Assembly: GCF_020736365.1 (NCBI RefSeq)
Contig: NZ_CP085988.1
Coordinates: 3,540,001 to 3,604,000 of the forward strand
Origin: Clostridium sp. M62/1
GTDB taxonomy: Bacteria; Bacillota; Clostridia; Lachnospirales; Lachnospiraceae
Length of the DNA: 64,000 nucleotides
Direction: 5' to 3'
The position numbers and the translations under genes are program-made. The notes beneath the pieces are model-generated. The model did not search any database. It saw nothing but the letters and a program-made list of their open reading frames with translations, and had not been told where the DNA came from. The first letter of the stretch is position 1; each line of letters begins with the position of its first letter. Positions 36,296 through 46,179 of this stretch are shown here, piece after piece.

Positions 36296-37240
36296 CTATA
36301 TTCCCTCGTCTCCGAAGAAATCCGTATCCATCTTTTTTATTTTATACACATACTCTGTGGTGACGCCGAAATCGTACTCAATCATCAGCTCTGTCAGCCT
36401 CCTGCCGTCGACCAGAATCACCTTTGTCGTATGCTGCTTTTTGGCGTAAGCCGCGGCATCTTTTGAAAACTGGGCCGTTGTGATAAACAGCCCCTTTGTG
36501 GCGCCCTGACCGGCTAATGCTCCTACAAATTTCTGAATCTCCAGTCTTCCCACCGTTGTGTCGGGGGCCCACTTTTTCGCCTGAATATAAATCAGATTAA
36601 ATCCCAGTTTATCCTCATAGATAATGCCGTCTATCCCCTCGTCGCGGCTTGACTGGGTCACGGTTCCTGCCGCAGGCTCCCCGTATCCCAGAGCCTTCAG
36701 AAGCCTGACCACCATTTTCTCAAAAAATTCAGGCGTCTGTTCACAGACTGCCGAAAGCAGTTCATCTGCCAGCTTGCTGTTGATCTCTGCGTGAGCCCTC
36801 TCCAGTATCTCCTGGGGGGTCTCTGAGACGGCATCCTCCCTCTTGGCCTCTTTTTTCTTCCCTGTCAGGGCAGGAGGATGGGAAGGCGCAGGTTCCCCCT
36901 CTCTCCTTTTAAACTCCTGAAAGGAGGGATACCTTTCCAGTACAGAATCGTCAATGACCTCTCCCGACTTAAAAAGCCGTTCTCCTTCTTCTGTAATCCG
37001 GAATTCTGCCCGCTTGGGGCTTTCTATCAGCCCTGCTTTTTTCAGATACGTCCTGCACCATCCCAGCCGGTTAAGCCACACCGGCTGCCTGCCGCTGGGC
37101 AGCATCTGGGCCATCTCCTCCTCTGTCAGTTCAAAATCCCGGATCACCTGCTCCTTAATATCCTTAAGGGTATGTACCTTTCTGTCTGACAGGGCCCTTA
37201 AAAATGAATGGTACATCTCAAAATATTTTGGCACCGCCAT
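36296..37240 (-). CDS. mrr: Mrr-type restriction endonuclease
   Basis: Mrr enzymes cut methylated or otherwise modified DNA. Residues 1-90 form the Mrr winged-helix DNA-binding domain (YHSFLRALSDRKVHTLKDIK, PVWLNRLGWCRTYLKKAGL). Residues about 175-290 form the PD-(D/E)XK nuclease domain, with FFEKMVVRLLKALGYG, the catalytic Asp in SRDEGIDGIIYED, and the QAK motif in LIYIQAKKW. The full length of 314 is normal. ATG 37240 follows GGGAGGTG. It lies in the defence island beside the RT gene. Confidence 0.95.
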   Translation of the reverse strand: MAVPKYFEMYHSFLRALSDRKVHTLKDIKEQVIRDFELTEEEMAQMLPSGRQPVWLNRLGWCRTYLKKAGLIESPKRAEFRITEEGERLFKSGEVIDDSVLERYPSFQEFKRREGEPAPSHPPALTGKKKEAKREDAVSETPQEILERAHAEINSKLADELLSAVCEQTPEFFEKMVVRLLKALGYGEPAAGTVTQSSRDEGIDGIIYEDKLGFNLIYIQAKKWAPDTTVGRLEIQKFVGALAGQGATKGLFITTAQFSKDAAAYAKKQHTTKVILVDGRRLTELMIEYDFGVTTEYVYKIKKMDTDFFGDEGI

Positions 37241-37282
37241 CAGTTCACCTCCCAGTCCTTTTCTCTCCCCGATGATACAGCA

Positions 37283-37311
37283 AGTATATCATATACTCAG
37301 GAAACTTTGAA
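37283..37311 (-). promoter_or_regulatory. Likely promoter of mrr
   Basis: TTCAAA (37311-37306) and TATACT (37288-37283) on the minus strand, separated by 17 nt and about 43 nt before the start codon. Confidence 0.55.
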
Positions 37312-37352
37312 GCGTCTTTAAATGGGGTGAAATCAGTGGCATGCAGACATTT

Positions 37353-38070
37353 TTAGACTGCTATGCCTATACTCCTTCTATAATCTAGAGGACTAGGTCC
37401 TCCGAGTGTTGATTTGATTTGATCTTTACAATACCAATACATATAACTGTCTATCTCCTGGATAAATGCCTCTACACTATATTGAGCCCAATTACGTCCA
37501 TAAAACAGTTCTGTTTTGAAATGACCAAAGAAACCCCCACATGCAGAATTATCTGGTGAACAACCTTTCTTGGATATAGATCGTGTGAAGTTTGCATCTT
37601 ACATTATCTGAATTCATTCCGATCAGCGATAGTGGCATCCTCTGTCAGAATATACAATCGTTTTCTCGTTTGATTTAAGTATAGCAATGGCATTCCTCAG
37701 CATAGTATTTACAAGTTCTGCGTTCAGAGAAGTACCTATTGTCTAACTTACTAGCATACCGTCAAGGCAGTCGATTATCGGAGACAGATATATTTTTCCA
37801 GCTTTTATAGAAAATTCTGTAATATCAGTAAGCCATTTCTCGTTTGGTTTGGCAGCACGGAAGCCTCTATCTATAACATTCTCCACAGCCGGTGTTATTT
37901 CACCTTTATAAGAGTTGTATTTCTGTCTGAGTTTTCGTCTGATTATTAGATTCTCTTGCTTCATAATACGGCGAACTACTTTTTCAGAAGCCTTTGTACC
38001 TTCATAATACAAAATAAAAAGTGAATATCTCTCTTTTCTGGGTAGAATCTGCTTTTCAAATTACATTTCT
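37353..38070 (-). pseudogene. IS3-family transposase (OrfB) remnant
   Basis: The reading direction gives KASEKVVRRIMKQENLIIRR, then the integrase core start NEKWLTDITEFSIKAGKIYL, SPIIDCLDG, YSDRGCHYR, and finally KKGCSPDNSACGGFFGHFKT and NWAQYSVEAFIQEIDSYMYW. Several positions where Trp is expected carry TAG or TGA, for instance directly after DGMLVS and after CHYR. The 5' half is missing. It is decayed by point mutations, separates mrr from the giant RT gene, and shows old mobility of this spot. Confidence 0.85.
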
Positions 38071-38141
38071 GATTAAATTCCGTCTTACACTGCAAACTAA
38101 ACCATTTCTGGTTCCCATACCCTTTTCCAAATTAATTGTTT

Positions 38142-38192
38142 TATCATCTTTTTTATGATATATTTGACATAATACAACAATATTTTCAATAT
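38142..38192 (+). promoter_or_regulatory. Promoter-like region with inverted repeat upstream of the RT gene
   Basis: TATCAT/ATGATA (38142-38147 and 38155-38160) form a 6-bp inverted repeat. It is followed by TTGACA (38164-38169) and, 17 nt on, CAATAT (38187-38192). The -10 is poor and close to the ribosome site AAGGAG (38199-38204). The true start of transcription may therefore lie further upstream. Confidence 0.4.
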
Positions 38193-38211
38193 TTTGACAA
38201 GGAGAACCCAT

Positions 38212-41200
38212 ATGGCTGAATCTTATCTCAGTTACATCAAACATAACGTCAAAATCAGGGACATCTGTCGTATCCTTGGTATCCCTGTCTACTCCGGCAC
38301 TTCCGGCGATCGGTGTTCCTGCCCCTTTCATGACGATCACACTCCCTCTATGTACCTTTATAACGACTCAAACCTAGCTTATTGCTTTTCCTGTCAGAAA
38401 AGCTGGGACAATCTGGAGTTTATCGGTGAAAAGCTGGATTTAGACTTTCAGGGACGCCTTTCATGGATGGAAAAACATTTTCCCGAGCTTTTAAAGCAAA
38501 AGAAGACTTTCCCTGTTTTCCCCCAAAAAACTCTTCAAAGCGGCTATGATATTGCATTTCAGGCGTATTCCAATATGTCAGATAAAGAACAGCGCCTGCT
38601 AAAGGAATTTTGTGGTCATCGCGGCTTTGAAGAACCGTTTTTTGAAAAACAATCTATTTTCTGTGCGGCAAAAAATAAGCTGTCTTCTCTCTACTGCCGC
38701 AGTGAAAACTCAACTGATGCAAATTTAACTATAGAGGAGAGGCTAAAGCTTGAAGACTGCAAACTGGTCATAAAGCTTCCCTGGCAGGAAAGGCAGACGG
38801 CGCCCAGGTACAGCGATCATTTTTCCCGCGACGGCATTATTATTCCTCTCAGAGATTCCTCCGGCAAGCTCGCAGGGTTCGCTCAGCGCGCCCTTGATGG
38901 CACACAGCCCAAATATCTGTTTTCAAAAAATCTTCCGAAGAAAACTCTGCTCTATGGGATCGACTCTCTCAAAAAACGGCTCTCGGCTGCAAAAGCAAAC
39001 CAGAAAACAGATATTTTTATCGTGGAGGGAATCTTTGACGCCCTGCGCATTGAATCCCTGGAAAAGAAAAATATTTCTGCTCTGGCTGTTCTGGGAAACC
39101 GTCTGACTAAGACTCAGGCAGGGGAGCTTCAAAATGTTCTGTCCGGCAGCAGCGGACTGTCTATCCATATCTGCATGGATGCTGACCGTGCTGGAAGAAC
39201 CGGAAATCTCGAAACTCTGAAAAGTCTCTGGGCATATTCTGATTTCATGAAATACTATATAGACTTTTGGGTTCCGCTGGGAGAAAAGGATCCCGATGCC
39301 GCCATACAGGCCGCCCTGAAAACTCCATCCGGCACAGGTGCTTCCTCTAAATCCGGCAGCAGCAGGGCAAAAAAGTATTTTAAAAGGTTGTCTGTGTTTG
39401 AGTATATCGTATACTGTCTTCTGCCAGCGGACAATGAACTCCTCCTGTCCCCCCTCACCTCCAAAAGCAGCGTCAGAACAGCCTATCAGAATCTTTCCAC
39501 TGAGGCTAAGCTTCTGTGCCTGAGCCGAGTCCGCTACCTCTTTTCGCACAGCACATGGGATGAGATCTTCCACCTATATGGCAGTATCATCGCTGATTCG
39601 AACCATTCAGGAATGCAGAGCTCCGGCAATACCTCTGCAGATTCTGAAGCATTTTTCTACCGTCTGATTCATGCTTATGTTACAGACTCCTCCGTAGGTG
39701 AAAATGACAGAACTGCTTTCGCAGTCCCGGCTGTTCCCTATGATGCCATGTATCACTTTAAAACTGCCCTACAGATTGCAAAAACAAGCTACGACCGAGA
39801 ATCGCTCCCCCTGGATCAGGCATCCTGGGAAAGAATCCTGAGCTGCGCCGATACCTTTTTTGCTTTTTTCAGAGAAACCTTTGAGGAACACAGAAATATA
39901 AAAATTCCGCTTTTGAGCATTTACTACCCCAAAAAGCTGAATGAATACAGGATGAAATCTGTCTACATCCACGAAAGACTGATTCTTCAGCAGTATATCC
40001 TAAATGAGCTCCTCAGGGCTGATGACAGAAACTGTGAGGCTCTGGTTCCTGCTGTCCGTTACAGTCAGAGCACTGGCCGTCTGTACACTACCTTTTGGAA
40101 CCAGACAGACGAAACTGACGATACCTTGAGCTTTGCCTACCAGATTGATATGGATGTCCTGTCCGGGCAAAGCGATCTGGAACACGGAATGTTCCGAAAC
40201 TACTATGACTGCTGGAAGGGGTATATTGAATATATCCAGGACGGTATTTCCCGTTTAAACAGCGATAATGTCTACCGGGTCAAACTGGACATCCGGGGAT
40301 ATTATGACCATATTCCCAGGTACGCGGTGAGAAATGTTCTGTTTAAAACTATCAGCGAATTGATCCGGATCGACAATAATAAATTTTCCCTCTTCTTCGG
40401 AAAAAATAGCGCAGAAGAAAGTATCGATCTGCAGGAAAAAGCAGAAACTGTCACCCGCTGGATCCTAGATGAATTGTACGAACCATATTTCTATGATCCT
40501 CAAACAGGCGAAAGGCGAAAAAAAGACCATTCAACAGTTGGTATCCCTCAGGGTCCAAACCTTTCCGCCTATATCGCCAACATCATTCTGTTTGATATGG
40601 ATCAAAAAATCAGGCAGTACATAAAAAAAGTGAATCCCGCTGACTCGGAGAGCCCAATCCAAGTGCGCTATGCACGCTATGTAGATGACATGATTATCAT
40701 AGCCTCCAATGCGCGTGATCTGAATCATATAAAGGATTTAATTCTGAATGAGCTCTATTCCATGGGACTTACCCTCAGTCCCAAAACTGATCAAGAAGAC
40801 AGTATTTCCAAGGAGGAAGCCCTGGAATGGACGACCAGTGAGAAAGGAGGCCTCGGGGTTTCTGCTTCCTTCGATTTTCCTGATGATACTCTGGACGACA
40901 CGCTAGATGACCTCGACGGCTATGAGGTAACTGACCGAAGAAGCGCTCTCAAACTGCTACAGAGTTCTCTGTATCTTACCGATGACGAGCTTTTATCCAA
41001 AAAGATTGATACAAAGCAGTTTATCCAGACTCTGTTCCGGACAGAGGAAATCCGTTTCGGTGACATGGTGCGAATCTCTGAGATTCTGCTGTTAAAACTA
41101 TCCTCTTCCCACTTGCCTGAGTCAACAGCTGATCCCGTTCCCACTCTTCTGGAACAGTTTACAGAGCTTTGGAAGCTGGGACGGCAGGAGAGTCCCGAAG

Positions 41201-44200
41201 GTTCCCTCTTTCAAAGCGAGGGTATCGAAATTTTCGCCTTTATTGAGGGATGCGGGAAAATTTTAAAGAGCAGGTTCTCTCTCCGCTTCCGAAACCAGCC
41301 CAGGCAGGATGCCTGTAAGAAAATTTCGGAATACTTTCGCCAGGAGAACGGCCTCTCTGCCATAAGCTGTATACTGCAGAAGCAGACGCTTCTAGCTAAA
41401 AACAGATGGATTCTGCTGCTTCGCCTGGCAGAGATTTGCTCTTATCTGCAAGTTTCCGGAGCGCAGATTCGCTCCGAGCTGGTGGGTCATGTGCCTAATG
41501 AATATACCTACAGGTGGTTCTATGCCCTAGAAGAGCATGCCTCCTGCTCCTTAAAGACAGATTTTCCAAGGTGTACAGAGGAAAAAACCCTGACTGACTT
41601 TCACCATGCTGTTTCTCTTCTTTCTGCTCTTTCTCTGCCCGACCGCGAATCAAAAGAAGCGCAGAAAGCTAGCAAGGATTCTTCTTCTGATGAGATTCAG
41701 CAATATAATGCAGTTCAGGAGCGCTTTAAAGAAATACAGTCAAGCCTGAGAGAAAGCTCGGAAAGCACGGTATCCACTGGATCTTCGACCATGCTAGGCC
41801 GATGCCTGAATTGCTGGTTCTCCAATCAGGATACACCGCCGGACACAGAAGGAAATGCAGGACTCCTCTCTCTGTCTCTCCTTACGCTTCTGGGCATAAT
41901 ACAGGATTCTGTGAAGGCAGACATTATATCTCTGATTCCAGAATATCAGAATCATTTATTTCAGGTACGGGATGCCTGGAGTTACTGTCTCCCTATCCTG
42001 CCAGGCGTCGGTTATCCAGGCCTTATTATGGCAAAGGCTTCCATGGATGTAAATGCAAGCTATATCTTGATGCGTACTGATTTTATCAGCAGCCCGATGG
42101 TAGAACCTAGCAAAAACTGGGATGAAACTGCGCCTGACAAGAACTCATCTGCTTCTTCTGCTTATCATTTATATAAAAGCAGCCTTAAGGCAGGTTTTGT
42201 CCCCCTGGATACACTGATTCCTGCCTTTGAATACGACGCTCTGTCACCCGACAAGTGCCAGATTATGTTTAAATGCCTAGTTCAGCTTTACAAACCTTTA
42301 TATGAAATGTTCAAAAAACTTGCAAAAATTGCTTCCACAAAAATAGGCAGCATATCGAATACAGAATATTCTGTTATTCTTTCCAAAAAGCATATTTTTG
42401 TCAGGAAGTCTGCCGGTAGTTCTCCTTTTGAAATCCAGGCTATCGCCTACCTGCTTCCAAAAAGCACAGCCGGCGATGGTGTCCTGATAGAACAGGGCAA
42501 AGGACGTTTTTCCTTTAAACCGCTGTATGGAGACGGAATATCTCTGTGGAAAGTCGGCTGGATCCTGAGGGATATTTGCAGTTTTGACGCCCTGCGGTTA
42601 AAATTTTTCAATATGGAAGCTCCCACGTCAGACATCGAACTGCTGGTCTCCATGATGGAATACACCTTTAACCGCCTGACAGGAAGCAGCGCCGCCGCTC
42701 TTAATGCCCACAGAAGCCTTCTATCCTACGAATGTTCTGTCAACAGGGCGCTCTCTATAACAGAGCAGTTTCTGTCCTGCCCGAAAGATCGGGCTGTCCT
42801 TCTGGAAGAGAATGCTGCCGTTGATTCCTTCATCAGCTATCGGATGAATATTGCGGGAGGGTTATCAGCTCCCTGGGAATTCAGTTATTTTGCTGCGGTC
42901 TGGGCCAAGTCCTATCTTCGAAGCGGATTTACACGCCTTATGAAACTGGCGCAGCAGGAACCCTGCCGTACCAAAACAAATTCCTGCGCACTCCGCCGCG
43001 TCCCCTTAAGCTATCTCTGCCTAGCTGACAGAATCATGGAGCTTGCTGCAAAGCTGCCGGAAGGCAGCCATTCCTGCAGCGGACTTAAGGTTCTGGAGTG
43101 TGGACTCAGAGCTGACGCCGCTCTGATCCAGCTTCGTATGCAAACCCTGGAGCTTTTGGAATCCTTCAGCTCAGAACAGATGGAGCATTTAAAGAAACAG
43201 TCCGAAGAGCTTCCTCTTTCCGCGCTCGGACTGGACGATACCCAGCCGCTAATGTTTTATAACGCTGAATTATACCCTCTTGTCAAGAATCTGCTCGATC
43301 GCAAACATGACAGGGCTGTCGGCAAAGTAACTCATCTGGGCTGGATTGTCCTCCTGAAATGGCTTCTGGATTTTGACAACTGTGACGCAGACGGAACACT
43401 GACAGGCTTTCTGAAGGACTGGTGCGGCAGGCTTACCAGATATGCGGATTCCAAAACAGCGCAGGATGGTTCCACAAAGCCCCAAGAACTCCCCTTCCCA
43501 TTTGAGCAGATGGAGTCTTTTCTCTCCCTCTGGACAAGGGAAAATACCGAAACCTTTTTTGAAAGCTGCTGTCAGATAGATCAGAAAACAGGCACTGCCG
43601 TCCAGACAAAGCATACTGACTTTCAGTATATGCACGCTGCAAACAAATTCGTATCTGTCATAGTGGACGGAAACATGATGAGAAAGCCAAATTATTTTCT
43701 CACCTTCAGCAAGCTGACAAACGCTCTGATTTCAGTGGAGGAGGATGAGAGCGGGCAAAAGGTTTATACACAGAGCGTCAGAGGAGGAACCGTTACCGGT
43801 ATTTCTATCGTGGAAATCCGTCTGGGTAAAATCATTCAGAACTGTGAAAAAGCATGTACAGAGCAGAAACAGATGCCTGCAAAGCAGGAAGAGGAGCAGG
43901 CAGAAAAATATTCCGCCTCCCTGCCAGAGCTTCCGCAGGCGGCTTCGGAGCAGGTAGAAAAAACGGCGGCAGAAACAGCTTCTGTTTCCTGCCCTCCCCC
44001 TGAGCCGCCTCAGCCTCCTGAATGCGAAACGTCTTCTCCAGTCTCCCCCGAAGGCGCAAACCCTGCCGAAAAATTGGAGGTGCTTCTGAAAGACAGCCTG
44101 AGAAAACGGACAAAACGTTTTTCCAACTATGACCGGATTGCCCTGTTTCAGTTTGACACAAAGAGCAGTTATTATCATCCCTGTACAGAGATCTGCAAAT

Positions 44201-45885
44201 ATGCCCGCACATGCAAGGGAGTGGAAGCTGATACAGATACGCTGGAATACAGCTGTGAAGAATTTCGCCGGCAAAAGCTTCTGGAAAAGGTCCTGGAACT
44301 CTGTGAAGCCCTGAAAATTGACATTCTCCTGCTGCCAGAATACTCGGTACGCCCGGAAACTGTCCGTTTTCTACGGGAATTAATGGAAAATAAACATAAA
44401 AGGGATCCTTCCTCCTACACTTTTTCTATCTGGGCTGGAACATTCCGAATCCCTCCGAACTATCAGTTTGACAGCGACACCTTCCAAGAACTCTCAGGAA
44501 GAACGGACATTTTCCACTCTGCCGTCCTACCGGTTATTATGCAGGTTCCGGGAAGCGAAAATTTTGCTGCTTACTGCCGCAGATTTAAAAAATATCCATC
44601 CGTTACACTGAATGAGGATATTAATACTTATGTTCCTCATACGGAGCCGTACAAACCTGTCACCGAAGCAATATGGACAGAAAAAAAATATCAAACGGGA
44701 GAATGTTTAAAAGGAAGTCCGCACCTTTACTTTGACGCAAGAGATCACGTGACAGAGCTGATCTGCGCTGAGCTGTTCGCCCTGTCATCTCCGGGAAACA
44801 TGATGAGCTTTGCAGACCGTTCCTACCAGCTTTACCGGCAGTATGCGTGTCCTGAGCCTGCTTTGGGGGATGCCGCTGAAAAAAGTCGAGCAAAAAATGA
44901 AAATGACTTCTTCAAGGCAGCGATGGACGACATTCGCCTGTATGGGGAATCTATTTCTCTCTACAGAAAAGACAGCTGTGTCTGCCGTAAGTCTATTCTG
45001 CTGATACCTGCCTGCACAACCAGGGCGGCTGATTACTATATACTCGGGCAGGCTAACTACCTTGGCACAGGAACCAATACGGTATTCTGTAATGGTTCAG
45101 GCAGACTGGCTCAGGGAGGAAGCTGTTTTATTGGTCAGAATTCCTGGGACGACAGAAAAAACATGGGAGTGAAGGAGGATGCATTTCAGGTGACAAGTAT
45201 TTACCATGGACTTCTTCCTGGAATTTATCAACAGACCTCCAGTCAGCCTGGCAGGGGCGCTCTCGGCCCGAATGAGCAGGCCCTTCTGGTATGCGACGTC
45301 ACCCCTGAGCTCGATAAGCGCAGCCCAAATCCAGAGTCCATGAAAAATTCTCTTGAGCTGGTTGCGCACATTCCGATTCTGGAGGAACGCATCTACAGCA
45401 ATGAATGCCTGAGGTACTGCTGGTCAAGGGAGGAGGTTCCCCTTCTGGCATCTGATCGGAAAAAACAGTGCCAAATGATTCAGAGCTCTATACAACGCTC
45501 TGTACAGAGCACCAGAAACATGTTCGAGAACCTTAGCAGGCATTTAACTAATTGGAAGAACATAACGCCTCCGCTGTCCTTCAGCGATCCTGAACCATAT
45601 ATAATTTATGAGACATTGACTGAGCTGGGAAGGAAATACCATTCTGAATGGCTCGCGGAGCGCGGAAGACATTACTATCGCTGTCATCGTCTATTCCCCA
45701 GGTACTGGATTCCTGAAACAGCGCTGGACTGGCTCTATGTGGAAGTAGACTATTCAAAATTTATAGAAGCAGTAAACCATAAAGATGAAAAAGCGGGGAA
45801 TAACAAAAATTATCAGATTTCAGTTCCTCCTCTGGTGTCAGTTTCTCCGGAAAATGAAACAGATAAAATGGAACATAACAATTGA
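38212..45885 (+). CDS. Primase-reverse transcriptase-nitrilase fusion, putative defence protein
   Basis: This single 2,557-codon gene carries several modules. The order is: CHC2 zinc finger (Cys37-X2-His40, Cys58-X2-Cys61); DnaG-like core strand region near residues 205-240 (GIIIPLRDSSGKLAGFAQRA, KYLFS); Toprim with Glu272 (FIVEGIFDAL) and Asp323-X-Asp325 (CMDADRAGRTGN); reverse transcriptase with Asp693 (KLDIRGYYDHIP), GIPQGPNLSAY from 777 and YVDD at 823-826; about 1,100 residues of unknown helical sequence; a Pro/Glu-rich linker near 1930-2000; and a nitrilase domain with Glu2043 (LLLPEYSV), Lys2126/2127 and Cys2185 (LICAELF), followed by GGSCFIG. All catalytic residues are present. RT-nitrilase proteins are known as DRT-type anti-phage systems; the primase part is unusual. 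ATG 38212 follows AAGGAG. It stands alone, with no partner gene. Confidence 0.9.
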   Translation: MAESYLSYIKHNVKIRDICRILGIPVYSGTSGDRCSCPFHDDHTPSMYLYNDSNLAYCFSCQKSWDNLEFIGEKLDLDFQGRLSWMEKHFPELLKQKKTFPVFPQKTLQSGYDIAFQAYSNMSDKEQRLLKEFCGHRGFEEPFFEKQSIFCAAKNKLSSLYCRSENSTDANLTIEERLKLEDCKLVIKLPWQERQTAPRYSDHFSRDGIIIPLRDSSGKLAGFAQRALDGTQPKYLFSKNLPKKTLLYGIDSLKKRLSAAKANQKTDIFIVEGIFDALRIESLEKKNISALAVLGNRLTKTQAGELQNVLSGSSGLSIHICMDADRAGRTGNLETLKSLWAYSDFMKYYIDFWVPLGEKDPDAAIQAALKTPSGTGASSKSGSSRAKKYFKRLSVFEYIVYCLLPADNELLLSPLTSKSSVRTAYQNLSTEAKLLCLSRVRYLFSHSTWDEIFHLYGSIIADSNHSGMQSSGNTSADSEAFFYRLIHAYVTDSSVGENDRTAFAVPAVPYDAMYHFKTALQIAKTSYDRESLPLDQASWERILSCADTFFAFFRETFEEHRNIKIPLLSIYYPKKLNEYRMKSVYIHERLILQQYILNELLRADDRNCEALVPAVRYSQSTGRLYTTFWNQTDETDDTLSFAYQIDMDVLSGQSDLEHGMFRNYYDCWKGYIEYIQDGISRLNSDNVYRVKLDIRGYYDHIPRYAVRNVLFKTISELIRIDNNKFSLFFGKNSAEESIDLQEKAETVTRWILDELYEPYFYDPQTGERRKKDHSTVGIPQGPNLSAYIANIILFDMDQKIRQYIKKVNPADSESPIQVRYARYVDDMIIIASNARDLNHIKDLILNELYSMGLTLSPKTDQEDSISKEEALEWTTSEKGGLGVSASFDFPDDTLDDTLDDLDGYEVTDRRSALKLLQSSLYLTDDELLSKKIDTKQFIQTLFRTEEIRFGDMVRISEILLLKLSSSHLPESTADPVPTLLEQFTELWKLGRQESPEGSLFQSEGIEIFAFIEGCGKILKSRFSLRFRNQPRQDACKKISEYFRQENGLSAISCILQKQTLLAKNRWILLLRLAEICSYLQVSGAQIRSELVGHVPNEYTYRWFYALEEHASCSLKTDFPRCTEEKTLTDFHHAVSLLSALSLPDRESKEAQKASKDSSSDEIQQYNAVQERFKEIQSSLRESSESTVSTGSSTMLGRCLNCWFSNQDTPPDTEGNAGLLSLSLLTLLGIIQDSVKADIISLIPEYQNHLFQVRDAWSYCLPILPGVGYPGLIMAKASMDVNASYILMRTDFISSPMVEPSKNWDETAPDKNSSASSAYHLYKSSLKAGFVPLDTLIPAFEYDALSPDKCQIMFKCLVQLYKPLYEMFKKLAKIASTKIGSISNTEYSVILSKKHIFVRKSAGSSPFEIQAIAYLLPKSTAGDGVLIEQGKGRFSFKPLYGDGISLWKVGWILRDICSFDALRLKFFNMEAPTSDIELLVSMMEYTFNRLTGSSAAALNAHRSLLSYECSVNRALSITEQFLSCPKDRAVLLEENAAVDSFISYRMNIAGGLSAPWEFSYFAAVWAKSYLRSGFTRLMKLAQQEPCRTKTNSCALRRVPLSYLCLADRIMELAAKLPEGSHSCSGLKVLECGLRADAALIQLRMQTLELLESFSSEQMEHLKKQSEELPLSALGLDDTQPLMFYNAELYPLVKNLLDRKHDRAVGKVTHLGWIVLLKWLLDFDNCDADGTLTGFLKDWCGRLTRYADSKTAQDGSTKPQELPFPFEQMESFLSLWTRENTETFFESCCQIDQKTGTAVQTKHTDFQYMHAANKFVSVIVDGNMMRKPNYFLTFSKLTNALISVEEDESGQKVYTQSVRGGTVTGISIVEIRLGKIIQNCEKACTEQKQMPAKQEEEQAEKYSASLPELPQAASEQVEKTAAETASVSCPPPEPPQPPECETSSPVSPEGANPAEKLEVLLKDSLRKRTKRFSNYDRIALFQFDTKSSYYHPCTEICKYARTCKGVEADTDTLEYSCEEFRRQKLLEKVLELCEALKIDILLLPEYSVRPETVRFLRELMENKHKRDPSSYTFSIWAGTFRIPPNYQFDSDTFQELSGRTDIFHSAVLPVIMQVPGSENFAAYCRRFKKYPSVTLNEDINTYVPHTEPYKPVTEAIWTEKKYQTGECLKGSPHLYFDARDHVTELICAELFALSSPGNMMSFADRSYQLYRQYACPEPALGDAAEKSRAKNENDFFKAAMDDIRLYGESISLYRKDSCVCRKSILLIPACTTRAADYYILGQANYLGTGTNTVFCNGSGRLAQGGSCFIGQNSWDDRKNMGVKEDAFQVTSIYHGLLPGIYQQTSSQPGRGALGPNEQALLVCDVTPELDKRSPNPESMKNSLELVAHIPILEERIYSNECLRYCWSREEVPLLASDRKKQCQMIQSSIQRSVQSTRNMFENLSRHLTNWKNITPPLSFSDPEPYIIYETLTELGRKYHSEWLAERGRHYYRCHRLFPRYWIPETALDWLYVEVDYSKFIEAVNHKDEKAGNNKNYQISVPPLVSVSPENETDKMEHNN

Positions 45886-45996
45886 GCAGACGGGCTGAAC
45901 CATCACTCCCTATTGAAAGCAGAGTAGTTATTCTCTTCTCGGATAACAGGAATAACAGGACATAGCAAAATAGCCCTCTCAGAGAATATCGCAAAA

Positions 45997-46055
45997 AAAT
46001 CGGCTCCCAAGCGAAGCCTGAATGCTTCCAGGGGAGCCGATTTGCTGATTTTCAT
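45997..46055 (+). terminator. Terminator after the RT gene
   Basis: Perfect 12-bp stem AAATCGGCTCCC (45997-46008) with GGGAGCCGATTT (46032-46043), inner loop 23 nt, then GCTGATTTTCATTTTTA. It is about 110 nt past the stop. Confidence 0.8.
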
Positions 46056-46179
46056 TTTTATTTAATTTAGAAATTTTTTTGCAAGTTGCTATTGCGTTTT
46101 CCTTCCGCAACAGCATCTTTTATATCAAACCACAGGCCTCATCCTTGAGACTCACAAAAATGACGTTTTGACAGCCCGT

